From assembly GCF_003202235.1 (NCBI RefSeq), contig NZ_MASU01000002.1, positions 372,001-436,000 of the forward strand: DNA of 64,000 bases, read 5' to 3'. A model generated the notes under the pieces. That model did not search any database and had not been told where the DNA came from. It saw only the letters and a list, made by a program, of their open reading frames with translations. This stretch comes from Prauserella flavalba (GTDB lineage Bacteria > Actinomycetota > Actinomycetes > Mycobacteriales > Pseudonocardiaceae). A program made the position numbers and the translations under genes. Shown here one piece after another: positions 8,699 to 19,708 of this stretch (within the stretch, counting starts at the first letter, position 1; each line of letters begins with the position of its first letter).

Positions 8699-9121
8699 GT
8701 GAACTCATCGGTTGCCTCGGCAGGGGCGGTGCTGGCACAGGGCGGCGCGGAGGCCGGCATCGGTGTCTACCTGCCGCTGGTGCTGATCCTCGCACTGGCG
8801 ATCGCCTTCGCCGTGTTCTCCGTGCTGCTGGGCCCGCTGGTCGGGCCGAGCCGGTACAACAAGGCCAAGCTCTCGGCCTACGAGTGCGGCATCGAACCGT
8901 CGCCGCAGCCACTCGTCGGCGCGGGCCGCATGCCCGTCGCCTACTACGTGACGGCGATGCTGTTCATCCTCTTCGACATCGAGATGGTGTTCCTGTTCCC
9001 CTACGCGGTCTCGGCCGACGCGCTCGGTCTGTGGGGCGTCGCGGCGGCCACCCTCTTCATCGCAACCTTCTTCATCGCCGACGCCTACGTATGGCGCCGC
9101 GGCGGGCTGGATTGGAACTGA
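8699..9121 (+). CDS. nuoA: NADH-quinone oxidoreductase subunit A
   Basis: A 140-residue integral membrane subunit of complex I with three hydrophobic segments. It carries the family stretch [21 protein letters not shown] (about 49-69) and the acidic helix [21 protein letters not shown] (about 82-102). The GTG at 8699 is chosen over upstream in-frame codons because it gives a normal length. It is the first gene of the nuo operon and is predicted to be under Rex control. Confidence 0.93.
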   Translation: MNSSVASAGAVLAQGGAEAGIGVYLPLVLILALAIAFAVFSVLLGPLVGPSRYNKAKLSAYECGIEPSPQPLVGAGRMPVAYYVTAMLFILFDIEMVFLFPYAVSADALGLWGVAAATLFIATFFIADAYVWRRGGLDWN

Positions 9122-9125
9122 CGCA

Positions 9126-9674
9126 ATGGGTCTCGAAGAGAAGCTCCCCAACGGAATCCTGCTGGCCAAGCTCGAAGGCGTGGTGAACTGGGCCCGCAAG
9201 AACTCGCTGTGGCCCGCGACGTTCGGGCTCGCCTGCTGCGCCATCGAGATGATGACCACCGGCGGGTCCCGCTACGACATCGCACGGTTCGGCATGGAGC
9301 GCTTCAGCGCCACCCCGCGCCAGGCCGACCTGATGATCGTCGCGGGCAGGGTGACCCAGAAGATGGCCCCGGTCCTGCGCCAGATCTACGACCAGATGGC
9401 CGAGCCGCGCTGGGTGCTGGCGATGGGCGTGTGCGCCTCTTCCGGCGGCATGTTCAACAACTACGCCGTGGTGCAGGGCGTCGACCACATCGTTCCGGTG
9501 GACATGTACCTGCCGGGCTGCCCGCCCCGGCCGGAGATGCTCCTCGACGCGATCCTGAAGCTGCACGCCAAGATCCAGGACGAGCCGATGGGCCCGCGCC
9601 GCGCCGCGGCCCGCGCCGCCAGCGGTGAGACCACCGCGATCGTGCCCTCGTCGATCAAGTTCGCGAAGAAGTGA
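9126..9674 (+). CDS. nuoB: NADH-quinone oxidoreductase subunit B
   Basis: A 182-residue peripheral-arm subunit that binds the terminal [4Fe-4S] cluster N2, which passes electrons to menaquinone. All four ligands are present: the tandem Cys37-Cys38 in [11 protein letters not shown], Cys103 in MGVCASSGG and Cys132 in PGCPPRPE. It is 4 bases downstream of nuoA and overlaps nuoC by 4 bases. Confidence 0.96.
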   Translation: MGLEEKLPNGILLAKLEGVVNWARKNSLWPATFGLACCAIEMMTTGGSRYDIARFGMERFSATPRQADLMIVAGRVTQKMAPVLRQIYDQMAEPRWVLAMGVCASSGGMFNNYAVVQGVDHIVPVDMYLPGCPPRPEMLLDAILKLHAKIQDEPMGPRRAAARAASGETTAIVPSSIKFAKK

Positions 9675-10441
9675 TCCCAGTGCCTGAAGAGAAGCCAGAG
9701 ACCGGCGCCGAGCAGTCGAGCGCCGAGCGGCCGGAGAGCGGGCTCGAACCGCGTGGCGCCGAACCGGCGCGGCCGGTGGAGCCGGTGGTCGCGGGCCGGG
9801 AGCGCCGGGGGATGTTCGGTGTCTCCGGCACCGGCGACACCTCGGGCTACGGCGGCCTGCGGCTGCCCGCCTACTCGCCGCCGCCCGCCGAGCGGCCCTA
9901 CGGCGGCTGGTTCGACGCCTTCGCCGACGAGTTCTACGCGGCGCTGGCCGACAACGGCATTCCCGCCGAGTCGATCCTGCAGGTGACCGTCGACCGCGGT
10001 GAGATCACCTTCTACGTCGCCCGCGAGCACCTCGTCGCCATCTGCCGCACACTGCGCGACGACGCGGGCCTGCGGTTCGAGCTGTGCAGCTCCGTGTCCG
10101 GTGTGGACTACGGCGTCGACGTGCCGCAGCGCCTGCACTCGGTGTACCACCTGACGTCGATGACCTACCGGCGCCGGATTCGCCTCGAGGTGACGCTCGA
10201 CGTCGAGGATCCACACGTGCCATCCATTGTGGACGTCTATCCGACAGCCGACTGGCACGAGCGGGAGACCTACGACATGTTCGGGATCGTCTACGACGGT
10301 CACCCCGCGCTCACGCGCATCCTCATGCCGGACGACTGGGACGGGCACCCGCAGCGCAAGGACTACCCGCTCGGCGGGATCCCGGTGGAGTACAAGGGCG
10401 CGGAGATCCCGCCGCCCGACACGCGGAGGTCGTACTCATGA
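9671..10441 (+). CDS. nuoC: NADH-quinone oxidoreductase subunit C
   Basis: A 256-residue hydrophilic subunit that packs against NuoD. The 30-kDa subunit signature is present near the C-terminus: [18 protein letters not shown] followed by [19 protein letters not shown]. The first 70 or so residues are a charged, low-complexity extension as seen in other actinomycetes. GTG at 9671 overlaps the nuoB stop; GTG at 9680 is an equally possible start. It is a separate gene here, not fused to nuoD. Confidence 0.94.
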   Translation: MIPVPEEKPETGAEQSSAERPESGLEPRGAEPARPVEPVVAGRERRGMFGVSGTGDTSGYGGLRLPAYSPPPAERPYGGWFDAFADEFYAALADNGIPAESILQVTVDRGEITFYVAREHLVAICRTLRDDAGLRFELCSSVSGVDYGVDVPQRLHSVYHLTSMTYRRRIRLEVTLDVEDPHVPSIVDVYPTADWHERETYDMFGIVYDGHPALTRILMPDDWDGHPQRKDYPLGGIPVEYKGAEIPPPDTRRSYS

Positions 10442-11811
10442 CAACCAGCGATCGCCTCGCAGACGCCACGACCGGCACCGACACCACGCCCGAGGGCGCC
10501 GACAGCGTCGGCTACGCCGAGCACCGCGAGACCACCGAGGGCCGCGTCTACACGGTCAGCGGTGGCGACTGGGACGACGTCCTCTCCGACGCCACGCACG
10601 ACGAGCGCATGGTCATCAACATGGGCCCGCAGCACCCGTCGACGCACGGCGTGCTGCGGCTCGTGCTGGAGATGGAGGGCGAGACCGTCACCCAGCTCCG
10701 CTCGGTGATCGGCTACCTGCACACCGGGATCGAGAAGAACTGCGAGTACCGCACGTGGACCCAGGGCGTCACGTTCGTGACGCGCATGGACTACCTCGCG
10801 CCCCTTTCGAACGAGATGGGCTACTGCCTCGCCGTCGAGAAGCTGCTCGGCATCGAGGCGCCTCGGCGCGCGCAGCTGCTGCGCGTGCTGCTGCTGGAGC
10901 TCAACCGCATCGGCTCGCACCTCGTCTACATCGCCACCGGCGGCATGGAGCTCGGCGCCACCACGGCGATGACGCTCGGCTTCCGCGAGCGCGAGGAGGT
11001 GCTGCACCTGCTGGAGCACCTCACCGGCCTGCGGATGAACCACGCGTTCATCCGGCCCGGCGGGCTCGCGCAGGACATGCCGGAGGACTTCCACGAGGCC
11101 GTCACCGAGTTCTGCAAGGTCATGGACGAGCGGCTTCCGCTCTACGACAAGCTCTTCACCGGCCAGCCGATCTGGCGCAACCGGCTCAAGGGCGTCGGCT
11201 ACCTGCCCGTCGACGCGTGCCTCGCGCTCGGTGTCACCGGGCCGGTGCTGCGCTCCGCGGGCCTGCCGTGGGACCTGCGCAAGGTGGAGCCGTACTCCTC
11301 CTACGACGAGTTCGAGTTCGACGTCCCCACCTCCACCGACGCCGACTGCTGGGCCCGCTACCTGATCCGGGTCGAGGAGATGCACCAGTCGCTGCGGATC
11401 ATCCGCCAGGTGCTGAAGAAGCTCGAACCGGGCCCGGTGATGGTGGAGGACAAGAAGATCGCGTGGCCCGCGCAGCTGTCGATCTCCAGCGACGGCATGG
11501 GCAACTCGCTCGAGCACGTCCGCAAGATCATGGGTCAGTCGATGGAGTCGCTGATCCACCACTTCAAGCTCGTGACCGAGGGCTTCCACGTGCCGCCCGG
11601 CCAGGTGTACGTGCCGGTGGAGTCGCCACGCGGCGAGCTCGGCTACCACCTCGTGTCCGACGGCGGCACCCGGCCGTTGCGCGTGCATGTGCGCGAGCCG
11701 AGTTTCGTGAACCTGCAGTCGATGCCGGCGATGTCGGAGGGCGGCCTCGTCGCCGACGTGATCGCCGCGATCGCCTCGATCGACCCGGTGATGGGGGGAG
11801 TGGACCGATGA
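10438..11811 (+). CDS. nuoD: NADH-quinone oxidoreductase subunit D
   Basis: A 457-residue subunit of the 49-kDa family that forms the quinone pocket with NuoB. Motifs are [18 protein letters not shown] (about 56-73, quinone-binding His region), [21 protein letters not shown] and the C-terminal [14 protein letters not shown]. The ATG at 10438 overlaps nuoC by 4 bases and has GGAGGT 7 bases upstream. The first 50 residues are a variable N-terminal extension. Confidence 0.95.
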   Translation: MTTSDRLADATTGTDTTPEGADSVGYAEHRETTEGRVYTVSGGDWDDVLSDATHDERMVINMGPQHPSTHGVLRLVLEMEGETVTQLRSVIGYLHTGIEKNCEYRTWTQGVTFVTRMDYLAPLSNEMGYCLAVEKLLGIEAPRRAQLLRVLLLELNRIGSHLVYIATGGMELGATTAMTLGFREREEVLHLLEHLTGLRMNHAFIRPGGLAQDMPEDFHEAVTEFCKVMDERLPLYDKLFTGQPIWRNRLKGVGYLPVDACLALGVTGPVLRSAGLPWDLRKVEPYSSYDEFEFDVPTSTDADCWARYLIRVEEMHQSLRIIRQVLKKLEPGPVMVEDKKIAWPAQLSISSDGMGNSLEHVRKIMGQSMESLIHHFKLVTEGFHVPPGQVYVPVESPRGELGYHLVSDGGTRPLRVHVREPSFVNLQSMPAMSEGGLVADVIAAIASIDPVMGGVDR

Positions 11812-12668
11812 CCACGCCGTCGGAGACGCCGAGGCCGGGCCCTCGGCCCGCCAAGGAGACCTTCGCCGCCGCCGGCGAGGACGTCGACGTCGTCGCGATC
11901 TCGCCCGTCCAGGAGGAGGGCATGCTGCGCGACGACGCGCTCGCCGACCCCTTCGGCCCCGGCATCGAGGCCAAGGCGAAGGAGCTGGCCGCCCGCTACC
12001 CGCAGTCGCGCTCGGCGCTGCTGCCGATGCTGCACCTCGTGCAGTCGGTGCAGGGCTACGTGAGCCAGGAGGGCATCGCCTTCTGCGCCCACCAGCTGGA
12101 CCTCTCCGAGGCCGAGGTCAGCGCGGTGGCCACGTTCTACACCATGTACAAGCGCAAGCCCTGCGGCGAGCACCTGGTGAGCGTGTGCACCAACACGCTG
12201 TGCGCCGCCCTGGGCGGCGACGCGATCTACAAGCGGCTCCAGGAACACCTCGGCGAGGACGGGAAACCGCTGGGGCACGAGGAGACCGCGGGCACGCCGG
12301 GCGAGCCGGGCTCGATCACCATCGAGCACGCCGAATGCCTCGCCGCGTGCGACCTCGGCCCCGTGCTGCAGGTCAACTACGAGTACTACGACAACCAGAC
12401 GCCCGAGCAGGCGGTGGAGCTCGTGGACGCGTTGCGGCGCGGGGAGAAGCCCGCCCCTTCGCGCGGTGCCCCGCTGTCCGACTTCAAGTCGGTGGAGCTG
12501 CAGCTCGCCGGGTTCTTCCCCGAGGACGACGAGGCGTTCCGCATCGACGTCGACGGTCCTTCGCAGGCCGTCGAGACGCTGCGGGGCGCGCAGCTGGCCG
12601 CGGAGCGCGGCTGGACGGCGCCTGCGATGGCGGATGACGTACCCCTGCCGGAGGTGGAGGCGAAATGA
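11808..12668 (+). CDS. nuoE: NADH-quinone oxidoreductase subunit E
   Basis: A 286-residue thioredoxin-fold subunit that holds the [2Fe-2S] cluster N1a of the NADH dehydrogenase module. Ligands are in SVCTNTLC and [11 protein letters not shown]. The family helix-rich N-terminal part includes [18 protein letters not shown]. It is longer than the E. coli homologue (166 aa) because of N- and C-terminal extensions, as in other actinobacteria. ATG overlaps the nuoD stop by 4 bases. Confidence 0.94.
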   Translation: MTTPSETPRPGPRPAKETFAAAGEDVDVVAISPVQEEGMLRDDALADPFGPGIEAKAKELAARYPQSRSALLPMLHLVQSVQGYVSQEGIAFCAHQLDLSEAEVSAVATFYTMYKRKPCGEHLVSVCTNTLCAALGGDAIYKRLQEHLGEDGKPLGHEETAGTPGEPGSITIEHAECLAACDLGPVLQVNYEYYDNQTPEQAVELVDALRRGEKPAPSRGAPLSDFKSVELQLAGFFPEDDEAFRIDVDGPSQAVETLRGAQLAAERGWTAPAMADDVPLPEVEAK

Positions 12669-13948
12669 GCGCGGATCCCATTACCCCGGTACTCACCAAG
12701 CGGTGGCTGTCCCCGCAGTCGTGGCGGCTGTCGACCTACGAGAAGCTCGAGGGCTACACGGCGCTGCGCAAGGCGTTGAAGGGCACGCCGGAGCAGCTCG
12801 TGCAGCTCGTCAAGGACTCGGGCCTGCGCGGTCGAGGCGGCGCGGGCTTCCCCGCGGGCGTCAAGTGGTCGTTCATGCCGCCGAACGAGGACAAGCCGCA
12901 CTACCTCGTGATCAACGCCGACGAGGGCGAACCGGGAACCTGCAAGGACATCCCGCTGATGATGGCCGACCCGCACTCGCTCATCGAGGGCTGCGTCATC
13001 GCCTCGTACGCGATGCGCTCGCACCACTGCTTCATCTACGTGCGCGGTGAGGCACTGCATCCGATCCGCAGGCTCAACGCGGCCGTGCGCGAGGCCAAGC
13101 AGGCGGGCTACCTCGGCACCGACATCCTCGGCTCCGGGTTCGACCTGGAGATCACCGTCCACGCGGGAGCGGGCGCCTACATCTGCGGCGAGGAGACGGC
13201 GCTGCTCGACTCGCTCGAGGGCCGGCGCGGCCAGCCGAGGCTCAAGCCGCCGTTCCCCGCCGCGGCGGGCCTGTACGCCGCGCCGACGACGGTGAACAAC
13301 GTCGAGACCATCGCGAGCGTGCCCTACATCGTCAACGGCGGGGCCGACTGGTTCCGCCAGATGGGCCGGGAGAAGTCGCCGGGGCCGAAGATCTTCTCGA
13401 TCTCGGGCCACGTCGAGCGCCCGGGCCAGTACGAGGCCCCGCTGGGCACGACACTGCGGGAGCTGCTGGAGCTGTGCGGGGGCATGAAGGACGGCATCCC
13501 GCTGAAGTTCTGGACGCCGGGCGGCTCGTCGACACCGCTGTTCACGGCCGAGCACCTGGATGTGCCGCTCGACTTCGAGGGCGCAGCCGAGGCGGGCTCG
13601 ATGCTCGGGACCACCGCGGTGCAGGTGTTCAACGAGACCGTCTCCGTGCCGTGGGCCGTGATGAAGTGGACGCAGTTCTACGAGCACGAGTCGTGCGGCA
13701 AGTGCACCCCGTGCCGCGAGGGCACGTACTGGCTGGCCCAGATCCTGGAGCGCATGGTCGAGGGACACGGCACGGAGGAGGACATCGACACCCTCCTCGA
13801 CGTCTGCGACAACATCCTCGGCCGCTCGTTCTGCGCGCTCGGTGACGGCGCGGTCAGCCCGATCACCAGCGGCATCAAGTACTTCCGGGACGAGTTCCTG
13901 GCGCTCTGCGAGAGCAACAAGCGTGAACTGGTGGGAGCGCAAGCATGA
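12665..13948 (+). CDS. nuoF: NADH-quinone oxidoreductase subunit F
   Basis: A 427-residue subunit that binds NADH, FMN and the [4Fe-4S] cluster N3. The FMN/NADH loop [20 protein letters not shown] (about 56-75), [12 protein letters not shown], and the cluster ligands in [12 protein letters not shown] (about 343-354) are all present. It oxidises NADH at the tip of the peripheral arm. It overlaps both neighbours by 4 bases. Confidence 0.96.
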   Translation: MSADPITPVLTKRWLSPQSWRLSTYEKLEGYTALRKALKGTPEQLVQLVKDSGLRGRGGAGFPAGVKWSFMPPNEDKPHYLVINADEGEPGTCKDIPLMMADPHSLIEGCVIASYAMRSHHCFIYVRGEALHPIRRLNAAVREAKQAGYLGTDILGSGFDLEITVHAGAGAYICGEETALLDSLEGRRGQPRLKPPFPAAAGLYAAPTTVNNVETIASVPYIVNGGADWFRQMGREKSPGPKIFSISGHVERPGQYEAPLGTTLRELLELCGGMKDGIPLKFWTPGGSSTPLFTAEHLDVPLDFEGAAEAGSMLGTTAVQVFNETVSVPWAVMKWTQFYEHESCGKCTPCREGTYWLAQILERMVEGHGTEEDIDTLLDVCDNILGRSFCALGDGAVSPITSGIKYFRDEFLALCESNKRELVGAQA

Positions 13949-16446
13949 CGATGGCGCCAGAAGAACCCAAGGTCGAGGTACCGGAGGGCTACGTCAAGCT
14001 GACCGTCGACGGTGAAGAGGTGATCGCACCCAAGGGCGAGCTGCTCATCCGCACCGCCGAGCGGCTCGGCACCGTCATCCCGCGGTTCTGTGACCACCCG
14101 CTGCTCGACCCGGCCGGCGCGTGCCGCCAGTGCCTCGTCGAGGTGGAGATGGGCGGAAGGCCGATGCCGAAGCCGCAGGCTTCGTGCACGATGACGGTCG
14201 CCGACGGCATGGTGGTCAAGACGCAGCGCACGTCGCCGGTCGCCGACAAGGCGCAGCAGGGCGTGATGGAGCTGCTGCTGATCAACCACCCGCTCGACTG
14301 CCCCATCTGCGACAAGGGCGGCGAGTGCCCGCTGCAGAACCAGGCGATGGCGCACGGACGGCCGGAGTCGCGGTTCCGGGACAAGAAGCGCACGTTCCCC
14401 AAGCCGCTGCCGATCTCGACGCAGGTGCTGCTCGACCGTGAGCGGTGCGTGCTGTGCCAGCGCTGCACGCGGTTCTCCGCCCAGATCGCGGGCGACCCGT
14501 TCATCGAGCTGCTCGAACGCGGGGCGCACCAGCAGATCGGCACCGCGGAGACGGCCGATGTGCTGGACATGGCCTCGCGCACCACCAGCGGCAAGCCGTT
14601 CCAGAGCTACTTCTCCGGCAACACCATCCAGATCTGCCCGGTCGGTGCGCTCACGAGCGCGCAGTACCGGTTCCGGTCACGGCCGTTCGACCTGGTGTCC
14701 TCGCCGAGCGTGTGCGAGCACTGCTCGTCGGGCTGCGCGGAACGCACCGACTTCCGGCGCGGCAAGGTGATGCGCAAGCTCGCCGGTGAGGACCCCGAGG
14801 TCAACGAGGAGTGGATCTGCGACAAGGGCCGCTTCGCGTTCCGGTACTCCACGGCCGCCGACCGCATCCGCACGCCGCTCGTGCGCAACGCCGAGACCGG
14901 TGAGCTGGAGCAGGCGTCCTGGACGCAGGCGCTGCGCGTCGCCGCCGAGGGGCTGGCCAAGGCCCGCGACGGCAAGGGCGTCGGCGTGCTGCCCGGCGGT
15001 CGCTCGACGGTCGAGGACGCCTACGCCTACAGCAAGTTCGCCCGCGTCGCGTTGCGCACCAACGACATCGACGCGCGCGCGAGGGCGCATTCGCCGGAGG
15101 AGCTGGACTTCCTGGCCTCGCGCGTCGTGGGCACGAGCCCCGAGAACGGCGTCACGTTCCACGCGCTGGAGCACGCGCCGCTCGTGCTGTGCGTGGCGTT
15201 CGAACCGGAGGAGGAGGCCCCGGCCGTCTACCTGCGGCTGCGCAAGGGCGCCCGCAAACGCGGCACCAAGGTGGTCCACATCGGACAGTGGACGACGCCC
15301 GCGGTGACGAGGACGTTCGGCGAGCTGCTCGCGTGTCTGCCCGGCGGTGAGGCGAGCGCGGTGGAGGGCATCGCCCAGCACGCGCCCGACCTCGACGAGG
15401 GGCTGCGCGCCGAGGGCGCCGTGGTGCTCGTCGGTGAGCGGGCCGCCGAGGTGCCCGGCCTGTTCTCCGCGCTGCACCGGCTTTCCGAGCGGACCGGCGC
15501 CCGGCTCGCGTGGATCCCGCGCAGGGCCGGCGAGCGCGGCGCGGTGGAGGTCGGCGCGCTGCCGACGCTGCTGCCCGCCGGCCGGTCGGTCACCGACGCG
15601 GCGGCGCGCGCGGAGGTGGAGCAGGCGTGGGGCCTCGCGGAGGGGTCGCTGCCCGCCGAGCCGGGCCGCGACACCACGGGCATCCTCAACGCGCTGGTCA
15701 CACGCGACCTCGACGGCCTGCTCGTCGGTGGCGTCGACCCCGACGACCTGCCGGACCCGGCGCTGGCGCGCAAGGCGCTCGCGGCGGCGGGCTTCGTGGT
15801 GAGCCTGGAGCTGCGGCCGAGCGCGGTGACCGAACACGCCGACGTGGTGCTTCCCATCGCTCCGGTCGACGAGAAGGCGGGCAGCTTCCTGAACTGGGAG
15901 GGCCGCCGCCGCGAGTTCTCGGTGACGCTGGAGGGCACGGGCGCGCTGCCCGACTGCCGCGTCCTCGACACGCTGGCCGTCGAAATGGACGCCGACCTCT
16001 TCACCCAAACCCCCGCCGCCGCGGCAGGCGACCTCGCCCGGCTGTCCCCCAAGGCCACCTTAGGTGCGTTGAGCGCAACAAAGGTGGCCTTGGGGGCCGC
16101 TCCGGACGTCCCGAACGGAGCGGTGGCGACGGCGGGTGAGGGGCAGGCGGTGCTGGCGACCTGGCGGCAGCTGATCGACGACGGCTCCCTGCAGGTCGAC
16201 GAGCCGCACCTGGCCGGAACCGCGCGCCCCGTGGTCGCCAGGATGTCGGCCGCCACGGCCGAGGGGTTGAACGGCCACGTGACCGTCTCCACCGAGCGCG
16301 GCTCGATCACCCTGCCCGTCGAGGTCGCCGACCTGCCCGACGGCGTGGTCTGGCTGCCCGGCAACTCACCGGGCTCGAAGGTCCGCGCCACGCTGGGCGC
16401 CGGACACGGTGCCGTGGTCTCCATCGCGGCCGGAGGTGCACAGTGA
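13945..16446 (+). CDS. nuoG: NADH-quinone oxidoreductase subunit G, carrying an in-frame palindromic repeat
   Basis: An 833-residue iron-sulfur subunit. In order: [2Fe-2S] N1b ligands ([21 protein letters not shown]), the N5 region ([17 protein letters not shown]), N4 ligands ([10 protein letters not shown] and ICPVGAL), and the additional [4Fe-4S] N7 motif CEHCSSGC with ICDKGRF. A molybdopterin-oxidoreductase-like domain follows. Residues about 701-718 ([19 protein letters not shown]) are encoded by a palindromic repeat at 16046-16096 that is otherwise found between genes in this window. It lies in the poorly conserved C-terminal domain, far from the clusters, and leaves the frame open, so the enzyme is probably functional. 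Confidence 0.95.
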   Translation: MTMAPEEPKVEVPEGYVKLTVDGEEVIAPKGELLIRTAERLGTVIPRFCDHPLLDPAGACRQCLVEVEMGGRPMPKPQASCTMTVADGMVVKTQRTSPVADKAQQGVMELLLINHPLDCPICDKGGECPLQNQAMAHGRPESRFRDKKRTFPKPLPISTQVLLDRERCVLCQRCTRFSAQIAGDPFIELLERGAHQQIGTAETADVLDMASRTTSGKPFQSYFSGNTIQICPVGALTSAQYRFRSRPFDLVSSPSVCEHCSSGCAERTDFRRGKVMRKLAGEDPEVNEEWICDKGRFAFRYSTAADRIRTPLVRNAETGELEQASWTQALRVAAEGLAKARDGKGVGVLPGGRSTVEDAYAYSKFARVALRTNDIDARARAHSPEELDFLASRVVGTSPENGVTFHALEHAPLVLCVAFEPEEEAPAVYLRLRKGARKRGTKVVHIGQWTTPAVTRTFGELLACLPGGEASAVEGIAQHAPDLDEGLRAEGAVVLVGERAAEVPGLFSALHRLSERTGARLAWIPRRAGERGAVEVGALPTLLPAGRSVTDAAARAEVEQAWGLAEGSLPAEPGRDTTGILNALVTRDLDGLLVGGVDPDDLPDPALARKALAAAGFVVSLELRPSAVTEHADVVLPIAPVDEKAGSFLNWEGRRREFSVTLEGTGALPDCRVLDTLAVEMDADLFTQTPAAAAGDLARLSPKATLGALSATKVALGAAPDVPNGAVATAGEGQAVLATWRQLIDDGSLQVDEPHLAGTARPVVARMSAATAEGLNGHVTVSTERGSITLPVEVADLPDGVVWLPGNSPGSKVRATLGAGHGAVVSIAAGGAQ
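16046..16096. repeat. Family 1 palindromic repeat inside nuoG
   Basis: CCCCCAAGGCCACCTT (16046-16061) is matched exactly by its reverse complement AAGGTGGCCTTGGGGG (16081-16096). The 19-base centre resembles that of the intergenic copy at 30408-30462 (AGGTGCGTTGAGCGC versus AGGTGCGTTGAACGC). The element is read through in frame by nuoG. Confidence 0.85.
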
Positions 16447-17774
16447 CCCCCCTGCTTGCCCAGGTTCAGGAGCCCATGACCAGGGCGGAGCTGCTCGCGG
16501 ACGACCCGCTGTGGCTCATCCTGATCAAGGCCGTCGTGCTCATGCTCGTGGGCCCGATCCTCACCGTCGTGCTGATCGTCGGCGAGCGCAAGATCGTCGG
16601 CCGCATGCAGAACCGGCCCGGCCCCAACCGCGTGGGCCCGTTCGGGATGCTCCAGTCGATCGCCGACGCGATCAAGCTGCCGTTCAAGGAACAGGTCATC
16701 CCCGACACAGCCGACCGCAAGGTGTACTTCCTCGCGCCCGTGATCGCCGTGGTGCCCGCGCTGATCGGCCTCGCCGCGATCCCGTTCGGTCCCGAGGTGT
16801 CGATCTTCGGTGAGCGCACGGTCCTGCAGCTCGTGGAGCTGCCGGTCGGTGTGCTGCTCGTGCTGGCCGGTGCGTCGGTGGGCGTCTACGGCATCGTGCT
16901 CGCGGGCTGGGCGTCCGGCTCGCCGTACCCGCTCCTGGGTGGCATGCGCTCGGCGGCACAGGTGATCTCCTACGAGATCGCGATGGGGCTGGCGATCATC
17001 GGCGTGGTGCTCTACGCGCAGTCGATGGCCACCGGCGCGATCGTCGAGGCGCAGGCCAGCGGCTGGTACTTCTACCTGCTGCTGCCGAGTTTCGTGATCT
17101 ACCTGATCTCGATGGTCGGTGAGACCAACCGCGCGCCGTTCGACCTGCCCGAGGCCGAGTCCGAGCTCGTCGGCGGTTTCCACACCGAGTACAGCTCGAT
17201 GAAGTTCGCGATGTTCTTCCTCGCCGAGTACACGAACATGGTGATCGTCTCGGCGTTCGCGACCACACTGTTCCTCGGCGGCTGGATGTTCCCGTTCGTC
17301 GGGCTCGACTCCCCGCTCAACCAGGGCTGGTGGCCGGTCCTGTGGTTCTTCGGCAAGATGTCGATCCTGCTGTTCGGCTTCATCTGGCTGCGCGGCACGC
17401 TCCCCCGGTTCCGCTACGACCAGTTCATGAAGCTGGGCTGGAAGGTCCTCGTGCCCGCCGGCCTCGTGTGGCTCGTTCTCATCGCGCTGGTGAGGGCCAT
17501 CCGCAACGACGGCAACGTCTCCACCGGGCAGATCCTCGTGATCGGCGGCATCGCCATCGTGGTGATCGTGCTGCTGACGCTGTTGATTCCGGAGAAGCGC
17601 ATCGAGGACGACGACTCGGTGCCGATCACCGGAGGCGGCCACCCGGTGCCGCCGCTGGACCTCAAGGTGCCGGAGACGACCCCGCGCAGGAAGGCACTCA
17701 AGGCCAAGGCCAAGTCCGCCAAGCGGACCGCCGCGCTCGCCTCGACGAAGGAGGGTTCCGATGGGGATCTTTGA
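16443..17774 (+). CDS. nuoH: NADH-quinone oxidoreductase subunit H
   Basis: A 443-residue membrane subunit at the junction of the peripheral and membrane arms. Multiple hydrophobic helices are evident; family motifs include [20 protein letters not shown] (about 40-59) and [20 protein letters not shown] (about 222-241), which help form the quinone channel. About 60 residues of hydrophilic, Lys-rich tail extend past the last helix. GTG at 16443 overlaps nuoG by 4 bases. The 3' end overlaps the ATG at 17761, the probable original nuoI start. Confidence 0.94.
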   Translation: MTPLLAQVQEPMTRAELLADDPLWLILIKAVVLMLVGPILTVVLIVGERKIVGRMQNRPGPNRVGPFGMLQSIADAIKLPFKEQVIPDTADRKVYFLAPVIAVVPALIGLAAIPFGPEVSIFGERTVLQLVELPVGVLLVLAGASVGVYGIVLAGWASGSPYPLLGGMRSAAQVISYEIAMGLAIIGVVLYAQSMATGAIVEAQASGWYFYLLLPSFVIYLISMVGETNRAPFDLPEAESELVGGFHTEYSSMKFAMFFLAEYTNMVIVSAFATTLFLGGWMFPFVGLDSPLNQGWWPVLWFFGKMSILLFGFIWLRGTLPRFRYDQFMKLGWKVLVPAGLVWLVLIALVRAIRNDGNVSTGQILVIGGIAIVVIVLLTLLIPEKRIEDDDSVPITGGGHPVPPLDLKVPETTPRRKALKAKAKSAKRTAALASTKEGSDGDL

Positions 17775-17973
17775 TCCGCGCGCGTCGAACACGGCGAAAC
17801 CTCCGGCGAGCGCGGCCGACGCGGCGCTGGGCTTGTGCGGGACACCCGCGCCCGGGGCATCCGTTATGGGCGAGCCCGAGTACGACCCGGTACGAGGACT
17901 TGCCTCCGCCTTGCGAGGCATCCACGTCGATCCACGCTCGCTGATCGGAGGCACGCCATGTTCGACGCGCTGA
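17761..17973 (+). CDS. 70-codon ORF made of the old nuoI start plus a repeat
   Basis: The ATG at 17761 has a good ribosome site (GGAGG about 7 bases upstream) and overlaps the nuoH stop, as expected for the ancestral nuoI start (MGIFD...). After five codons the frame enters a repeat element also found at 60361-60493 and ends 16 bases inside the present nuoI. The 70-residue product ([20 protein letters not shown]...) has no recognisable domain. It may only serve to carry ribosomes to the new nuoI start. I regard it as a by-product of an insertion and not as a conserved gene. Confidence 0.4.
   Translation: MGIFDPRASNTAKPPASAADAALGLCGTPAPGASVMGEPEYDPVRGLASALRGIHVDPRSLIGGTPCSTR
17776..17957. repeat. 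Family 3 repeat between nuoH and nuoI
   Basis: About 180 bases break an operon where all other joints overlap or are separated by 10 bases or fewer. The segment from 17872 (GAGCCCGAGTACGACCCGGT and on to GCTCGCTGATCGGAGG at 17950) matches 60415-60490 closely, with an identical core ACGAGGACTTGCCTCCGCC. A TGCCTC/GAGGCA hairpin sits in the core of this copy. The two ends carry similar GATC-plus-CGC/CTCG sequence. Confidence 0.75.
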
Positions 17974-18518
17974 AGGGCTTCGGCGTCACCTTCGGGATGA
18001 TGTTCAAGAAGGTGGCCACCGAGGAGTATCCGGAGATCGGCGCGCCCGCGGCTCCCCGCTACCACGGCAGGCACCAGCTGAACCGGCACCCGGACGGGCT
18101 GGAGAAGTGCGTCGGCTGCGAGCTGTGCGCCTGGGCGTGTCCCGCCGACGCGATCTTCGTCGAGGGCGGCGACAACACCGACGAGGCCCGCTACTCGCCG
18201 GGTGAGCGGTACGGCAAGGACTACCAGATCAACTACCTCCGCTGCATCGGCTGCGGCCTGTGCGTGGAGGCGTGCCCGACCCGGTCCCTCACGATGATCA
18301 ACTTCTACGAGCTGGCCGACGACGACCGGCAGAAGCTGATCTACACCAAGGAGGACCTGCTCGCGCCTCTGCTGCCCGGCATGGAGCAGCCGCCGCACCC
18401 GATGCGGCTCGGCGACGACGAGCAGGACTACTACGTGCACGGCCCCGAACTGGCCCGCGGCCGCGGTGTCCCGTCCGGCGAGACCGTGGAGACGTCCGAA
18501 GAGAAGGCCATGCAGTGA
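17958..18518 (+). CDS. nuoI: NADH-quinone oxidoreductase subunit I
   Basis: A 186-residue ferredoxin-like subunit with two [4Fe-4S] clusters (N6a, N6b). Both motifs are intact: [17 protein letters not shown] (about 54-70) and [16 protein letters not shown] (about 96-111). The ATG at 17958 gives [18 protein letters not shown]. The ATG at 17761 begins MGIFD, which looks like the same N-terminus before a repeat split it. GGAGG at 17947-17951 serves as the ribosome site. The stop overlaps nuoJ (TGATG). Confidence 0.94.
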   Translation: MFDALKGFGVTFGMMFKKVATEEYPEIGAPAAPRYHGRHQLNRHPDGLEKCVGCELCAWACPADAIFVEGGDNTDEARYSPGERYGKDYQINYLRCIGCGLCVEACPTRSLTMINFYELADDDRQKLIYTKEDLLAPLLPGMEQPPHPMRLGDDEQDYYVHGPELARGRGVPSGETVETSEEKAMQ

Positions 18519-19402
18519 TGACGCAGAGTGCTCTTTTCCTCGCTCAGGCGGGCGCCGAGGCGACCGTCTCGACCGGGGAGGCCGTCTCGTTCTGGGTGCT
18601 GGCGCCGATCGCGGTGGCGGGTGCGCTGGGCATGATCTTCGCCCGCAACGCGGTGCACTCGGCGCTGTGGCTCGTGCTCACGATGCTCTCGCTCGGGATG
18701 CTCTACCTGATCCAGCAGGCGCCGTTCCTCGGCTTCACGCAGATCATCGTCTACACCGGCGCGATCATGATGCTCTTCCTGTTCGTGCTCATGATGGTGG
18801 GCAGGGAGTCGTCGGACTCGGTGGTCGAGGTGCTGCGCGGGCAGCGGCTCGCCGCGGCCGTGCTCGGCATCGGCGTCGCCGGGGTGCTCGCGGGCGCGCT
18901 CACGCGGGCGCTCACCGACGTCACGCCCGCGCCCACGCTCGACCCGTGGTCGCCGGACGGCGGCGGTGCGGGCGGCCTCGGCAGGCTGATCTTCACCGAC
19001 TACCTGTTCCCGTTCGAGCTCACGTCCGCGCTGCTGATCACCGCAGGGATGGGCGCGATGGTGCTCACGTTCACCGACCGGCACTCCAAGACCGGCAGGC
19101 GTTCCCAGCGTGAGCTGGTGGTTGCGCGGTTCCGCGGCGAGTACGAGCGCCCGTCGCCGAAGCCCGGCCCCGGCGTGTTCGCCACCTCGAACTCCGTCGC
19201 GACGCCCGCGCTGCTGCCCGACGGCTCCGTGGCGCCCGAGTCGCTGTCCGAGCTCATCGAGTCGACCTCCGCCGCCCGGCTGGAGGCCGAGCGCAAACAG
19301 GTGACCGGCGAGACGCCGCAGCCCGACGCACACGCGCTGGTCGGCTCCGAGCACGACGCCGCGAAGCCCGCCGAAGGCGAGAGGGAGGACGGCGACCGAT
19401 GA
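18518..19402 (+). CDS. nuoJ: NADH-quinone oxidoreductase subunit J
   Basis: A 294-residue membrane subunit with about five helices in the first 190 residues, including the conserved [28 protein letters not shown] region with the pi-bulge helix ([14 protein letters not shown]). The last 100 residues form a hydrophilic tail of the kind seen in actinobacterial NuoJ. The ATG overlaps the nuoI stop by one base and nuoK by 4 bases. Confidence 0.93.
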   Translation: MTQSALFLAQAGAEATVSTGEAVSFWVLAPIAVAGALGMIFARNAVHSALWLVLTMLSLGMLYLIQQAPFLGFTQIIVYTGAIMMLFLFVLMMVGRESSDSVVEVLRGQRLAAAVLGIGVAGVLAGALTRALTDVTPAPTLDPWSPDGGGAGGLGRLIFTDYLFPFELTSALLITAGMGAMVLTFTDRHSKTGRRSQRELVVARFRGEYERPSPKPGPGVFATSNSVATPALLPDGSVAPESLSELIESTSAARLEAERKQVTGETPQPDAHALVGSEHDAAKPAEGEREDGDR

Positions 19403-19698
19403 CACCGACGTACTACCTGCTGCTGTCGGCGTTGCTGTTCACCATCGGCGCCGTCGGTGTGCTGGTGCGGCGCAACGCGATCGTCGTGTTCATGTGCATC
19501 GAGCTGATGCTCAACGCCGTGAACCTGACCCTCGTGACGTTCGCGCGCATCAACGGCGACATCAACGGCCAGGTGATGGCGTTCTTCGTGATGGTCGTCG
19601 CCGCCGCCGAGGTCGTGGTGGGGCTCGCGATCATCATGGCGATCTTCCGCACCCGCCGTTCGGCCTCGGTCGACGACACCAACCTCCTGAAGTACTAG
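19399..19698 (+). CDS. nuoK: NADH-quinone oxidoreductase subunit K
   Basis: A 99-residue three-helix membrane subunit. The conserved glutamate in [16 protein letters not shown] (helix 2, about residue 36) and a second one in [11 protein letters not shown] (helix 3, about residue 72) are the proton-channel residues. Size and motif fit the family exactly. Confidence 0.95.
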   Translation: MTPTYYLLLSALLFTIGAVGVLVRRNAIVVFMCIELMLNAVNLTLVTFARINGDINGQVMAFFVMVVAAAEVVVGLAIIMAIFRTRRSASVDDTNLLKY

Positions 19699-19708
19699 GG
19701 GACCAACC

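Noticed and set aside
15228..18440. A 1070-codon open frame on the minus strand opposite nuoG, nuoH and nuoI
   Set aside because: Low-complexity Arg/His/Glu-rich product with no domain; it is the usual antisense shadow of high-GC codon bias over well-supported nuo genes.
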